DNA of 64,000 nucleotides from SZUA-365 sp964635845. GTDB lineage: Bacteria; Bacteroidota; Ignavibacteria; SZUA-365. Positions 9,001 through 16,034 of the stretch are shown here, in pieces. The translations under genes were made by a program, and so were the position numbers. The stretch is taken from positions 1-64,000 of the forward strand of contig CAZWNO010000001.1 in NCBI GenBank assembly GCA_964635845.1, read 5' to 3'. A model generated the notes under the pieces. It saw nothing but the letters and a program-made list of their open reading frames with translations, searched no databases and had not been told where the DNA came from. Each line of letters opens with the position of its first letter. Position 1 is the first letter of the stretch.

Positions 9001-10222
9001 GCCAGGCACTGCGGCTGCCGCTGAGGTCGAGGCGCACGCCCCCGCCGAAATCCGCGTAGCTCCCAGCCGAAGGATCGAGAGAGAAACGCGTGCCGCCGCC
9101 ATCCCCGGTTTTCAATAATGGGAAGTTATACCACCGGTCCTCCGCCGGCAGATAATAAAAGAGCGCATCATCCGTAAAGGTGACGACCCCATCGCCGAGC
9201 GGGAAGAGATTCCGTATGTCCGCAGCAGGCAGACCGTTCGCTTCTGTGAAATAGGTCCAGCTGCTCGTCCCGCGAACGAAACGCGTCACACCGGAGGCCG
9301 TGCTGAACCAGAGTGCATTTCCATTGGAGGAAAGCGCGACAGCGCGGAGTTCGCGGTCGGGGAGTTGTTCGATTTCGAGGAAGGGCCGCAGCGCATCGGC
9401 CGTCGCGTCGTATTGCCAGAGGTTGTCCGCGGTCACGATCCAGAAGCCGTCGCCGCTGACGATGATTTCACGGATGGCAGATCCGCGGAAGTCCTTCAGT
9501 GGATAGGGAGAATACACGCGCGCGTCCATGTCGAAACGCAGGAGTTCGCCCTCGCGCAGCAGCCAGAGCCAGCTGCCCGCGACGAATGCGTCCAGGATGG
9601 AATCACTCCCCGGCAAGGCGTTCGCCGGCGTTGCGGCAGCTTCCGGGGTGAACAGGCGCCAGCGCTCGTGGCGGGGATCGTATTCGTTCACGCCCCGTTC
9701 GGTGGCGAGAAACACGCGGTCGCTCTTCGGCACGATGGCGTGCACGGTGACGCCGGTGAGGCCCTCGGCTGGACCGATGCGCTGCCACTCCTCGATCAGG
9801 TTGTCATAGCGCGAGGCGCCCTGTGTGCCGCCCGTCCATGCGTAATCTTCTTCAAAGGCCGTGGCGCGCACGGCGCCCGATGCGAGTCCCTTCGCGCTGT
9901 CGTAATGCAGCATCGTGTTGCTGCGCAGATCGAAGGCGGTGATGCCGCGGTCCTGCCCGATCCACAGCACGTCGCCGCGCATATCGAGCGAGGTGATCGC
10001 CGCGGAGAGCAGGCCGTTCCGCGGACCGTAGGCCGACCAGACATTGTCCTCCCAGCGGTAGCGATACAACCCGCGCGGCGTGCCGATCCACAGTGATCCG
10101 CCGTAGGACAGCGTGGAAAAGCTTCGATCGGGGAAATGAACTGTGGTCTGCGCGCTGGATGAAAGCAACGCGCACAGCAAACCCGTCAGCGCCGCGAGCA
10201 ATGCGCGTCGAAATATGGACAA
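6041..10222 (-). CDS. Outer-membrane protein: N-terminal beta-propeller plus SprA-like module and beta-barrel
   Basis: About 1393 residues. I start at a TTG at 10222, 5 bp after the upstream gene's stop, with GGGG 8 nt before it; this gives MSIFRRALLAALTGLLCALL and then SSSAQ, a normal signal peptide. The frame extends further upstream but only through the neighbouring gene. Residues ~30-370 contain repeats such as LWIGTPRGLYRY and LWIGQDRGITAFD, typical of two-component-regulator-type propeller blades. Residues ~390-800 resemble SprA N-terminal modules (LQWGDM; RRYYALRP; DYILDYSSGYLVFTRDG; IRND). The last ~590 residues are alternating hydrophobic/aromatic strands consistent with a large barrel. 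SprA is the T9SS translocon; whether this protein exports anything or is a surface relative is inference. Confidence 0.72.
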   Translation of the reverse strand: MSIFRRALLAALTGLLCALLSSSAQTTVHFPDRSFSTLSYGGSLWIGTPRGLYRYRWEDNVWSAYGPRNGLLSAAITSLDMRGDVLWIGQDRGITAFDLRSNTMLHYDSAKGLASGAVRATAFEEDYAWTGGTQGASRYDNLIEEWQRIGPAEGLTGVTVHAIVPKSDRVFLATERGVNEYDPRHERWRLFTPEAAATPANALPGSDSILDAFVAGSWLWLLREGELLRFDMDARVYSPYPLKDFRGSAIREIIVSGDGFWIVTADNLWQYDATADALRPFLEIEQLPDRELRAVALSSNGNALWFSTASGVTRFVRGTSSWTYFTEANGLPAADIRNLFPLGDGVVTFTDDALFYYLPAEDRWYNFPLLKTGDGGGTRFSLDPSAGSYADFGGGVRLDLSGSRSAWLFQDPFGQNESTFGEDPASRNDLKARLDLGGGRRISATYNDSDYEDVVYGAEYRGARDDALQSLQWGDMRLEQGGSLLQQSFGIFGVGGRAVFGEHSERYGRSLLEVTASSGHKTTATHTDVFQGRLQPKTITVADHMWQKRRYYALRPDRRLLPMPAGKAQLYRALYPNETRGLDDLVSTDIAGRMANWRPLTEGSDYAVDPDHSVLKQLGESGGEVLAVRFTGGAMSSDLLLCDETSQYLEIRNRYGIGYTIIPSTLRIRILDPNGNETPLSRFGLDRNNDGRIDPEFMDFDRGELRFPDDQPFPPEAYESPGIVNYTMHVTYESYSSTSFPLKKSRIVRGSEHVLVDGLPVSAGKDYILDYSSGYLVFTRDGAVLDDSRVEISYEYIRNDTDERISQAAVTLSPSDFTQASVSGGVFHEENASAQTRFLQGSGELRWQSDALDLRLRPEYRHTSSDTVSGDAAGLFAAVSTPDARISLQSTIRSDGYREPVAGSYAYGRLASDHALTGEYDITKALRLFATHRQREGVDTLTRRGTADRASTAGLQWVRQDWPSITLKGDHLTLRDVVGERQRRGGRLDAMWIPSTGLLGTTGFHAARISGYARLSEEEVNEERGDAEYRTQNYFMRVLLSPRALFNINAWYQGDARERANSFGQYERDYQTDKLYFDVLMEHLRGLSIGGRFTRDVRQMSTSASLQDRQTATSIQANVRIAPGIWVNSLQPFTLYASIMYNNGSYHREDSNASGLFSSFFTTTEGRTTSRNHSTWYETRIEWRPTALILYSAIAILRQFRSETWASASASEFWQLMQRVDYRPDSRALYGVQFNLRRDDGSSAFSAAGWTHEPSLWAERRLSSALLLRLTLNSAWREGSTSYETYHSFRIDPSGSLTLSLEDLAILRRVELRMDGGYSYGWSRSEYYFAPTVTVASSTINSNFYFDLYPHPVLFVRFRYFLRWRGDYYPNYRIFGIDGWAQPDAELQLIMQL

Positions 10223-10227
10223 TCGGT

Positions 10228-11181
10228 TTACCCCAGTGTTTTGCGGATGATCTGTTCCTCCGGCACGGTCATGCTTCCCACGCCCCGCTCGGCGGCGAGG
10301 GCGAGATGGCGGACATCCGCCGGCTTCATCGAGCGGTCGTTCCAATCCGCCAGTCCGATGCCCGCGGCGTCCACCGCCAATGGATCCGTGCCCGCGATGA
10401 TGGTGTCGAGCTTCTCCATGCGTCCCGGACCGCCGGGCCCGTTCGTCAGCAGCGCGTACGACGCATCGAGTATCGTGAGCTGCGGACGGAGAAGCGCGGC
10501 CAGGTCGACCACGGCGTTGTGCAGATCGTATCCCATGTGAAAGATCCCGCGGTCCTTGATCACGCCCATGAGATTTTTCAAACCGAAACTCACCGCCATG
10601 GCGGAATGCGCTTTCGCGGAAGGCAGGTTGATGAAGACGTCGGCCTTGCGCAGCAGCTTCGCGACGGCGATCTCCTTGAACTCCTGCGCGTCGGGCGCCG
10701 CGACGCGTTCGAACTGTTTGTCCTCCCCGAGTTCGACGAAGGTCAGTTCCGCAAGCTCCCCGGCAAGCGCGGTCATGCCGCTGCGCTCGAAGCAGAGCTT
10801 GGCGCGGCCCATCGGGAAATCTCCCGCCACGATGCGCTTGGCTCCCGCTTCGACGCAGAGCTTCACCACCGTGCGGATGACATCCGGATGCGTGGTGGAG
10901 CCCCACTCCGGAGGATTGGGGAGGGAAACGTTGGGCTTGAGGAATACCACGTCTCCGGCTTTCACGAAACGCTTCATCCCGCCCAGCGCGTCGACCGCGG
11001 CGCGCACGGCGGCCGGAATATCCGCGCCTCGGATCACCGAGAGCATGGGGTCGGGTGCGAGGGAGTGAGAAAGCAGGGACGGCGCGGCTGCATGCTCTCC
11101 GGCGAGCACCGATCGCAGGGGCAGGACGGGAATCGCGGCCGCGGCGAGCAGGCCGGTTTTCAGAAGAGCGCGGCGTCTCAT
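10228..11181 (-). CDS. DUF362 family protein with twin-arginine signal
   Basis: 317 residues. The N-terminus MRRRALLKTG followed by an Ala/Leu stretch is a Tat-type signal, suggesting export of a folded protein. The DUF362 signature is clear: VFLKPNVSLPNPPEWGSTTHP, then LINLP-like VFINLPSAKAH, GLKNLMGVI, and the C-terminal DPLAVDAAGIGL. Family members are often near Fe-S proteins, but no ferredoxin cysteine cluster is present here. The ATG overlaps the stop of the upstream lipoprotein gene by 4 bp, so the two are probably translated together. A larger DUF362 paralogue sits at 11943-13547. The biochemical role is unknown. Confidence 0.82.
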   Translation of the reverse strand: MRRRALLKTGLLAAAAIPVLPLRSVLAGEHAAAPSLLSHSLAPDPMLSVIRGADIPAAVRAAVDALGGMKRFVKAGDVVFLKPNVSLPNPPEWGSTTHPDVIRTVVKLCVEAGAKRIVAGDFPMGRAKLCFERSGMTALAGELAELTFVELGEDKQFERVAAPDAQEFKEIAVAKLLRKADVFINLPSAKAHSAMAVSFGLKNLMGVIKDRGIFHMGYDLHNAVVDLAALLRPQLTILDASYALLTNGPGGPGRMEKLDTIIAGTDPLAVDAAGIGLADWNDRSMKPADVRHLALAAERGVGSMTVPEEQIIRKTLG

Positions 11182-11735
11182 TTGATTTTCCCCGCGACGT
11201 TGTTCGCGAACACCTCGAGCACTTCCTGCCCCTTGTCCTCGCTGGTCAGGATGTTGACCAGCACATAGTAGCGGCCCTTCACGAATTTCATCGTCCAGGA
11301 GAAAAGGTCCTTGCGCACCTGCGCTTTGCCCGAGGGGGGATTCGACGGCGTGATGGGACTGGCGAACACATTGTTCGGATCGTCGAACACCGCGTTGGCG
11401 TCAATCTCGCTGCCCTGGTCGTAGACCTGGATTTCGCATAGCACGCCGGACTGCGTATTGACCGTCCCGATGAAATTCTGCATCGCGGCCTCGACGAAGC
11501 CGTGGTTGGTGAACAGCTCCGAACCTCCGTTGATCTTATCCTGCAATTCGGAGGCATTGGTCGCTTTCCAGCTGCCGTCGCTGCCGGCGTTCCGCGCCCA
11601 TCCGCTGATCTCGTTCTCCCTCGGCAGCAGATCCGTTATGGACACGATGTCGGGATCCGCACCCGAATCCGATTTTTCGCAGCCAATAAAAATGGTGAAC
11701 AGAAGCACAGCGAGAAGAAGGTGGATTGATTTCAT
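11178..11735 (-). CDS. Putative lipoprotein of unknown function
   Basis: 185 residues. MKSIHLLLAVLLFTIFIGC is a lipoprotein signal with lipobox FIGC, so Cys19 would be acylated. The mature part has LLPRENEISGWARNAGSD, a phrase I associate with uncharacterised envelope proteins that sit beside redox or DUF362 proteins, and ends in a predicted helix (EVLEVFANNVAGKIK). Its stop overlaps the start of the DUF362 gene by 4 bp. No catalytic motif is visible. Confidence 0.75.
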   Translation of the reverse strand: MKSIHLLLAVLLFTIFIGCEKSDSGADPDIVSITDLLPRENEISGWARNAGSDGSWKATNASELQDKINGGSELFTNHGFVEAAMQNFIGTVNTQSGVLCEIQVYDQGSEIDANAVFDDPNNVFASPITPSNPPSGKAQVRKDLFSWTMKFVKGRYYVLVNILTSEDKGQEVLEVFANNVAGKIK

Positions 11736-11749
11736 GTCGGACAGTTTTG

Positions 11750-11940
11750 ATGACAGATATTAAATGACAAATGACAGATGGCAGATGACAAATGGCAGAT
11801 GATGGATGCCAACAGCCAACGGCCAACAGCCAACGGCCAACAGCCAACAGCCAACAGCCAACAGCCAATTGCCTATAGCCTACAGCTTATGGCTTACAGC
11901 CGCGCGCAGCCGCGCGCAGCGCCGCGCAGCGGCGCGAAGC
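11750..11940. repeat. Degenerate short-unit repeats, locus 1
   Basis: Non-coding tract between two minus-strand genes. It first shows units like ATGACAGATGGCAG, then at least eight units of CCAACAG/CCAACGG, then a GCGC-rich stretch running right up to the stop codon of the next gene. The first unit type recurs at 62838-62986. Confidence 0.8.
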
Positions 11941-11942
11941 GC

Positions 11943-13547
11943 CTACTTCACCCGCACCATCATCACTTCCCGCACCGTGCCTTCGGCCGTGGCGCGTGCG
12001 ACGTAGCTGCCCGCGGGAAGGTCGCGGGCGTTGAAATGGATGTAGTGCATGCCGGCGGGCATCGTGGCGCTGCACAGGATTTCGACGCGGGCGCCCGCGA
12101 GGTCGAACACGTCGATGTGGAGATGCGTCTCGCGCGGCAGGTACACCGGCAGGTCCGTGTCGTGCACGAAAGGATTCGGATAATTCGGTTCGATATTCCA
12201 CGACGCCTCGTTCAGCTGCAGCGCGACCTCGACCGTGGAGCTGTAATCGGCCCTGCCGTCGTGATCCACCTGGCGCAGGCGGTAGAACAGCGCGCGCACG
12301 CGGCGCAGCAGAGCCGTATCGTTGTCGATGAAGCGGTATTCATGCGGCGCCGTGGTCGTTCCCGCCCCGTCGATGAACGCGATCTCCTGCCATCCCGACT
12401 GCCCGCTCTCGCTGCGCTCGACCGCGAAGCCGCGGTTGTCCGTTTCGGTTTCCGTGCGCCAGTCGAGCCGCACCACGCCGTCGATCAGCGAGGCGGTGAA
12501 CAGCGCGAGCTCCACCGGGAAAGTCATGGTGACGATCTGCATCTGCGCGGGATCCGCGATCCCGAGGCTGTAGGGCGGAGCGGCGGCCTGGTCGATGTAC
12601 GTGGCGGCCTTGGCGGAAAGTCCGTTCGCCGCGCGGAGATTGTTGATCATGATGCGCCCCTGCGCGTCGATGGCGACGGGGTCCTGCGACAGCAGGATCT
12701 TCTGCGGAGTCGCCTGCGGATTGCCTCCCGGTCCGCCGCTGTACACCGCGTAAAGCGCGTCGAGTATCACCAGCCGCTGCTTGGTGGTCATCACGCTGCT
12801 GGCCATGATGTCGAGGACGGCGTTCTTATTGCAGTGAATGCCCAGCGAACCGCTCGGATTGACCGTGCCCATGTGGTTCTTGAAAGCCAGCGTGAGATTG
12901 AGCGAACTGCTGCAGCTGTGATCCTTCAGCACCGGCATGTTGATGAGGTAATCCGCGTTGTGCAGGCTGGCGCTGTACGGACGGTCCTTCCCGTCGCAGC
13001 GAATGGTGTAGCCGTTGTTCGGGAAGCTGATGTCGACCACGAGGTTGACATTGTGGCCGAGATAGGATGTGGTGTATCCGAGCCCGCTGAAGCTGTGACG
13101 CTCGTAGGCCGTGATGTTCGCGGCGGGGAATCCTCCGAGCATCTGCACGAGGCGGTTGATCAGCGCCTTGGCCAGTTCCTTGCGCGTCGGAACGATGCTG
13201 TTGAGAAAGCTCGGCTTCAGCGCGATCTTCTTGCTCGTCGTCAGTCCCGGAAAGAACGACGCGAGAGCGTCGGCGGGGGAAGTGTAGATTCCCGCCAGCT
13301 GCATGATCCCCTGGTCGAACATGTACTGCACCGCCGCTTCGTCGACGTTGTTGAAGCCCAGCACCGCACCGGTGTGCTCGACGATGACCACGCGCCCGGG
13401 ATTGGGATAGGCGTAGGTGCGCTGTACCTCGGGCGGCGACGCGAGCGCTTCGCCACCCCGCGCGAGTGGCGTGGGAAGAAGCGACAATCCCGCGAGGGCG
13501 GTGCTCTTCTTCAGGAAAGATCGGCGGGAGGAATTCCTGTCGGCCAT
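11943..13547 (-). CDS. Secreted DUF362 protein with Tat-type signal and C-terminal T9SS sorting domain
   Basis: About 534 residues from the ATG at 13547, which has GGAGG 5 nt upstream (an in-frame ATG at 13568 is less well placed). SSRRSFLKKSTALAG is a twin-arginine signal. Residues ~30-350 are DUF362: ALKPSFLN, LINMPVLKDHS, LAFKNHMG, GGPGGNPQ, SQDPVAIDAQG. Residues ~350-450 form a fibronectin-like module (VRLDWRTETETDNRGFAVERS). The final ~85 residues start with EPNYPNPFVHDTDLPVY and form a T9SS type A sorting domain. The combination implies folding in the cytoplasm, Tat transport and then T9SS export, which would be unusual. It is a diverged, extended paralogue of the gene at 10228-11181. 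Confidence 0.82.
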   Translation of the reverse strand: MADRNSSRRSFLKKSTALAGLSLLPTPLARGGEALASPPEVQRTYAYPNPGRVVIVEHTGAVLGFNNVDEAAVQYMFDQGIMQLAGIYTSPADALASFFPGLTTSKKIALKPSFLNSIVPTRKELAKALINRLVQMLGGFPAANITAYERHSFSGLGYTTSYLGHNVNLVVDISFPNNGYTIRCDGKDRPYSASLHNADYLINMPVLKDHSCSSSLNLTLAFKNHMGTVNPSGSLGIHCNKNAVLDIMASSVMTTKQRLVILDALYAVYSGGPGGNPQATPQKILLSQDPVAIDAQGRIMINNLRAANGLSAKAATYIDQAAAPPYSLGIADPAQMQIVTMTFPVELALFTASLIDGVVRLDWRTETETDNRGFAVERSESGQSGWQEIAFIDGAGTTTAPHEYRFIDNDTALLRRVRALFYRLRQVDHDGRADYSSTVEVALQLNEASWNIEPNYPNPFVHDTDLPVYLPRETHLHIDVFDLAGARVEILCSATMPAGMHYIHFNARDLPAGSYVARATAEGTVREVMMVRVK

Positions 13548-13589
13548 GGCAGCCTCCGCATGCGACAAGGGTACATCAGCGGTTGCCTG

Positions 13590-13620
13590 CCAATCTAGAC
13601 AAGTGAAAGGGAATAATCAA
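13590..13620 (-). promoter_or_regulatory. Candidate promoter TTG-N20-TAGATTGG for the Tat/T9SS DUF362 gene
   Basis: On the minus strand TTG (13620-13618) is followed after exactly 20 bp by TAGATTGG, one mismatch from TAnnTTTG. The implied start site is about 35-40 nt before the ATG at 13547. It has the same geometry as other promoters in this window. Confidence 0.42.
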
Positions 13621-13657
13621 CCAGAAGACCGGACACTCCGGAATACTGAAGAAGATA

Positions 13658-13749
13658 CCGCGAAAACGTGAAAGCGCGAAAAAAGAAACAAGAGACAACA
13701 TTCACTTTCGTGCTATTTTTTGCGCTTTAGTGTTTTAGTGGTTTTTTCT
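13658..13749. repeat. Imperfect palindromic element, copy B, overlapping the 3' end of a gene
   Basis: It shares GCGCTTTAG(T/C)GTT and the GCGAAAA/CTTTCG arms with copy A at 5951-6037. Here one arm lies inside the 3' end of the minus-strand gene at 13713-14873 and supplies its last residues and stop codon. Confidence 0.55.
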
Positions 13750-14873
13750 TCGATGGAATGGGCGAAGGCGATGCCGCGGGCGGCGAGTCCGTCCATGAGC
13801 GCAAGGTAGACGGATTCGTCCGCGCCGAGGAATTCGGGTGGAGAGATGCCCGGGCGGCGATAGCTGCCGTCGGCGACGAGCCGCGCGGCCATGGCGCAAG
13901 TGTAGCCGGTGGTCCGCGCCATCGAGGTCACGCCGAGTGTGCTGTCGTAGCGGTCGAACAGATCGAAACGATGCGTTTCCCACGCGCCGCCCTTTCTGCC
14001 GCGAATGATCACGCGCATGACGGAGAGGTCCTCCTCTCCTTCGGCCATCTGCCAGGCGGGGAAGAGCAGCTTCGCCGTGAAATCGATCGGCGCGATCTCC
14101 TGTCCGGCGATTGCGACGGGTTCCTTGCTGAAGAAGCCTGTGTCCCGCAGCGCCTTCATCAATGCCACATGACCGGGATAGCGCATTGTCTTCTCCTTCA
14201 TGTTCGGCGCGCGCATCGTCCGCGCAAGCGAGCGCAGTCCGTCGGTATTGAAGGCTTCCAGTGTTCCGATCCCGTCGAAATCGATTTCCTCGACGTCGCT
14301 GAGGGCGGGACGTACGACCTCGGCGCCGTTTTCGATGTAGCGGGCTGGACGCGTGTACTCCTCGATGACATCGATGGGCGAAAACACCGCGGCGTATTCG
14401 TAGGGCTTGCGGCGGATGACAGGGAGCCCGCCCACGTAACAGAGGAAGGTCTCGATCTCATCGAGCTCCTCGTTCATGCGTCCCATCAGGATATTTCCCA
14501 GGCCCGGCGCGAGGCCGCAATCCATGACCGCCGTGACGCCGCGGTCGCGGGCGAGCGCGTCGAGCGTGAAGGGATCCTCCGGAAAGAATGAAATGTCGAC
14601 GACATTCTTCCCCGCGTCGATGACACGACGCAGCGTTTCATGGCCCATGAATCCGGGCACGGCGCCGACGACCAGTCCGGCATCCGCAATGACGCGCCGC
14701 AGCTGCGCCTCGTCGGCGAGATCCGCCTGCGCGGTGCGAACGGCGGCCGAGGCGCAGCGCCGAAGCGCGGCCTCGTCGCGGTCGGCAACGGTCACGGAGA
14801 AGGATGGTTCATGCGAAAGATCACGCGCGATGGCCGAGCCGACCATCCCGCCGCCAAGTACGGTGACGTTCAT
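13713..14873 (-). CDS. Saccharopine dehydrogenase-like NAD(P)-binding oxidoreductase
   Basis: 386 residues; cytoplasmic. The N-terminal Rossmann motif VLGGGMVGSAIARDL starts at residue 4. GKNVVDISFFPEDPFTLDALA and the MDCGLAPGLGNILMGR segment are typical of the saccharopine dehydrogenase / lysine 6-dehydrogenase / carboxynorspermidine synthase superfamily. The C-terminal half has the expected RYPGHVALMKALRDTGFF and GVTSMARTTGYTCAMAARL motifs. Lysine 6-dehydrogenase-like is my best guess, but the substrate cannot be read from sequence. The last residues (KTTKTLKRKK) come from the palindromic repeat and are unlikely to matter for catalysis. Confidence 0.85.
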   Translation of the reverse strand: MNVTVLGGGMVGSAIARDLSHEPSFSVTVADRDEAALRRCASAAVRTAQADLADEAQLRRVIADAGLVVGAVPGFMGHETLRRVIDAGKNVVDISFFPEDPFTLDALARDRGVTAVMDCGLAPGLGNILMGRMNEELDEIETFLCYVGGLPVIRRKPYEYAAVFSPIDVIEEYTRPARYIENGAEVVRPALSDVEEIDFDGIGTLEAFNTDGLRSLARTMRAPNMKEKTMRYPGHVALMKALRDTGFFSKEPVAIAGQEIAPIDFTAKLLFPAWQMAEGEEDLSVMRVIIRGRKGGAWETHRFDLFDRYDSTLGVTSMARTTGYTCAMAARLVADGSYRRPGISPPEFLGADESVYLALMDGLAARGIAFAHSIEEKTTKTLKRKK

Positions 14874-14904
14874 GTTTTCTCCGGAATGAATTGGCGTGCC
14901 GCGA

Positions 14905-15861
14905 TCAGGGCTGCCTGGCGCCTTGCTTTGGTTCGGGCGGCGGATAGAGTTCGTGGTGCTTGAAAATCATGCCGTGCATGCCGACGGCGATGGCCTGGTT
15001 GTTCGGCAGGAATGCGATGCCGTGCAGGGACTTGGCCGGTGTCAGATCATGAAGTCGCCAGCGCATATTGCCTTCTTCGCCCCTGACGATCGCGCCGCGC
15101 CGGCCGACAGCCCAGCCGGTTCCCTTCGCGTCGAATGCAAGGGTGACGTAATCGGTCACGTACGCGTCGACGCGTTCCCAGCTGCGACCGTCATCGACGG
15201 TCCGCATGATCAGACCGTGATTCCCCGCGACCCAGCATTCACTGGCCGAGCGCGCGCACACCGTCGTGATGGGAAGCACGCTGTCGATCGCCTGTTCCCG
15301 CCATGTGACGCCTCCGTCACGGGTCCGAAGGAGCTTGCGCTGGACGGAACCCGCCCAACCGTTGCGCTCGTCGGCGAAGGAGATCGCGTCGAGCATGACG
15401 TCCGTACCGCTCTCGAGCTTTTCCCAGTTCACACCCATGTCCGTCGACTTCAGTATGGTTCCATCGCCGCCGGAGAGCCAGACGGTCGATCCGACCGCGC
15501 TCATGCCAGGGAGATTCACCTCGGTCGGGAGCTTGACCGCGATCCAGTTTCCGCCCCGATCCTGCGTACGGAAGCAGGTACCGTTGAAACCGGTGACGAT
15601 CCCGGTGCTGTCATCGAAGAAGTGGATATTGCGCAAGGCGAACTGGTTGGCCGTGAGCTTCTGCCGCCAGCTTTCTCCACCGTCGGTGCTGGACATGATC
15701 ACGCCGTAATCGCCGACCGCGTAGCAGCGGAGGCTGTCGGTGCAGGTCGCGTCCCAGAGCGTGAATTCGGTGCGATGGGATATGCGCTCCCAGCTCCCGT
15801 GCGTCTGCGCGGCCGCGGGGAGGGCGAAGGAGAGGAGTAGCAGGGTGATGAGAATTCGCAT
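14905..15861 (-). CDS. Secreted Ycf48/BNR-type beta-propeller protein
   Basis: 318 residues with a signal peptide (MRILITLLLLSFALPAAAQ). The body has five or six BNR-like blades: IMSSTDGGESWRQ, CFRTQDRGGNWIAV, ILKSTDMGVNWEKL, LLRTRDGGVTWREQ, IMRTVDDGRSWERV. The spacing matches Ycf48-like photosystem II assembly-factor folds, which in non-photosynthetic bacteria are general extracellular propellers. There is no T9SS sorting domain. It stands 31 bp downstream of nothing co-oriented and upstream of the dehydrogenase gene on the same strand. A much larger propeller of the same type is at 39023-42085. Role unknown. Confidence 0.8.
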   Translation of the reverse strand: MRILITLLLLSFALPAAAQTHGSWERISHRTEFTLWDATCTDSLRCYAVGDYGVIMSSTDGGESWRQKLTANQFALRNIHFFDDSTGIVTGFNGTCFRTQDRGGNWIAVKLPTEVNLPGMSAVGSTVWLSGGDGTILKSTDMGVNWEKLESGTDVMLDAISFADERNGWAGSVQRKLLRTRDGGVTWREQAIDSVLPITTVCARSASECWVAGNHGLIMRTVDDGRSWERVDAYVTDYVTLAFDAKGTGWAVGRRGAIVRGEEGNMRWRLHDLTPAKSLHGIAFLPNNQAIAVGMHGMIFKHHELYPPPEPKQGARQP

Positions 15862-16034
15862 ATGGGACTGTACAGGAGAATATTCGTTGGCGGCATTGCG
15901 TACCGGAAGGACTAATGTACGATTCCGCTTTCACCGAAAGCAACATCACGCCCGGTGTTGTCGCGTGCGCGGTAGCGTTCCCGTCCGATTTCGTGTTATA
16001 TTCCCAGGATAATAATCCATCATCCGGAGCCTGG

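Noticed and set aside
10223..10906. N-terminal extension of the propeller/SprA-like protein
   Set aside because: The extra 228 codons lie wholly within the DUF362 gene in another frame; a TTG with a ribosome binding site and signal peptide at 10222 explains the start.
11778..13598. 606-codon plus-strand reading frame opposite the DUF362/T9SS gene
   Set aside because: It starts in a simple repeat and has composition typical of an antisense shadow; the minus-strand gene has clear domains.
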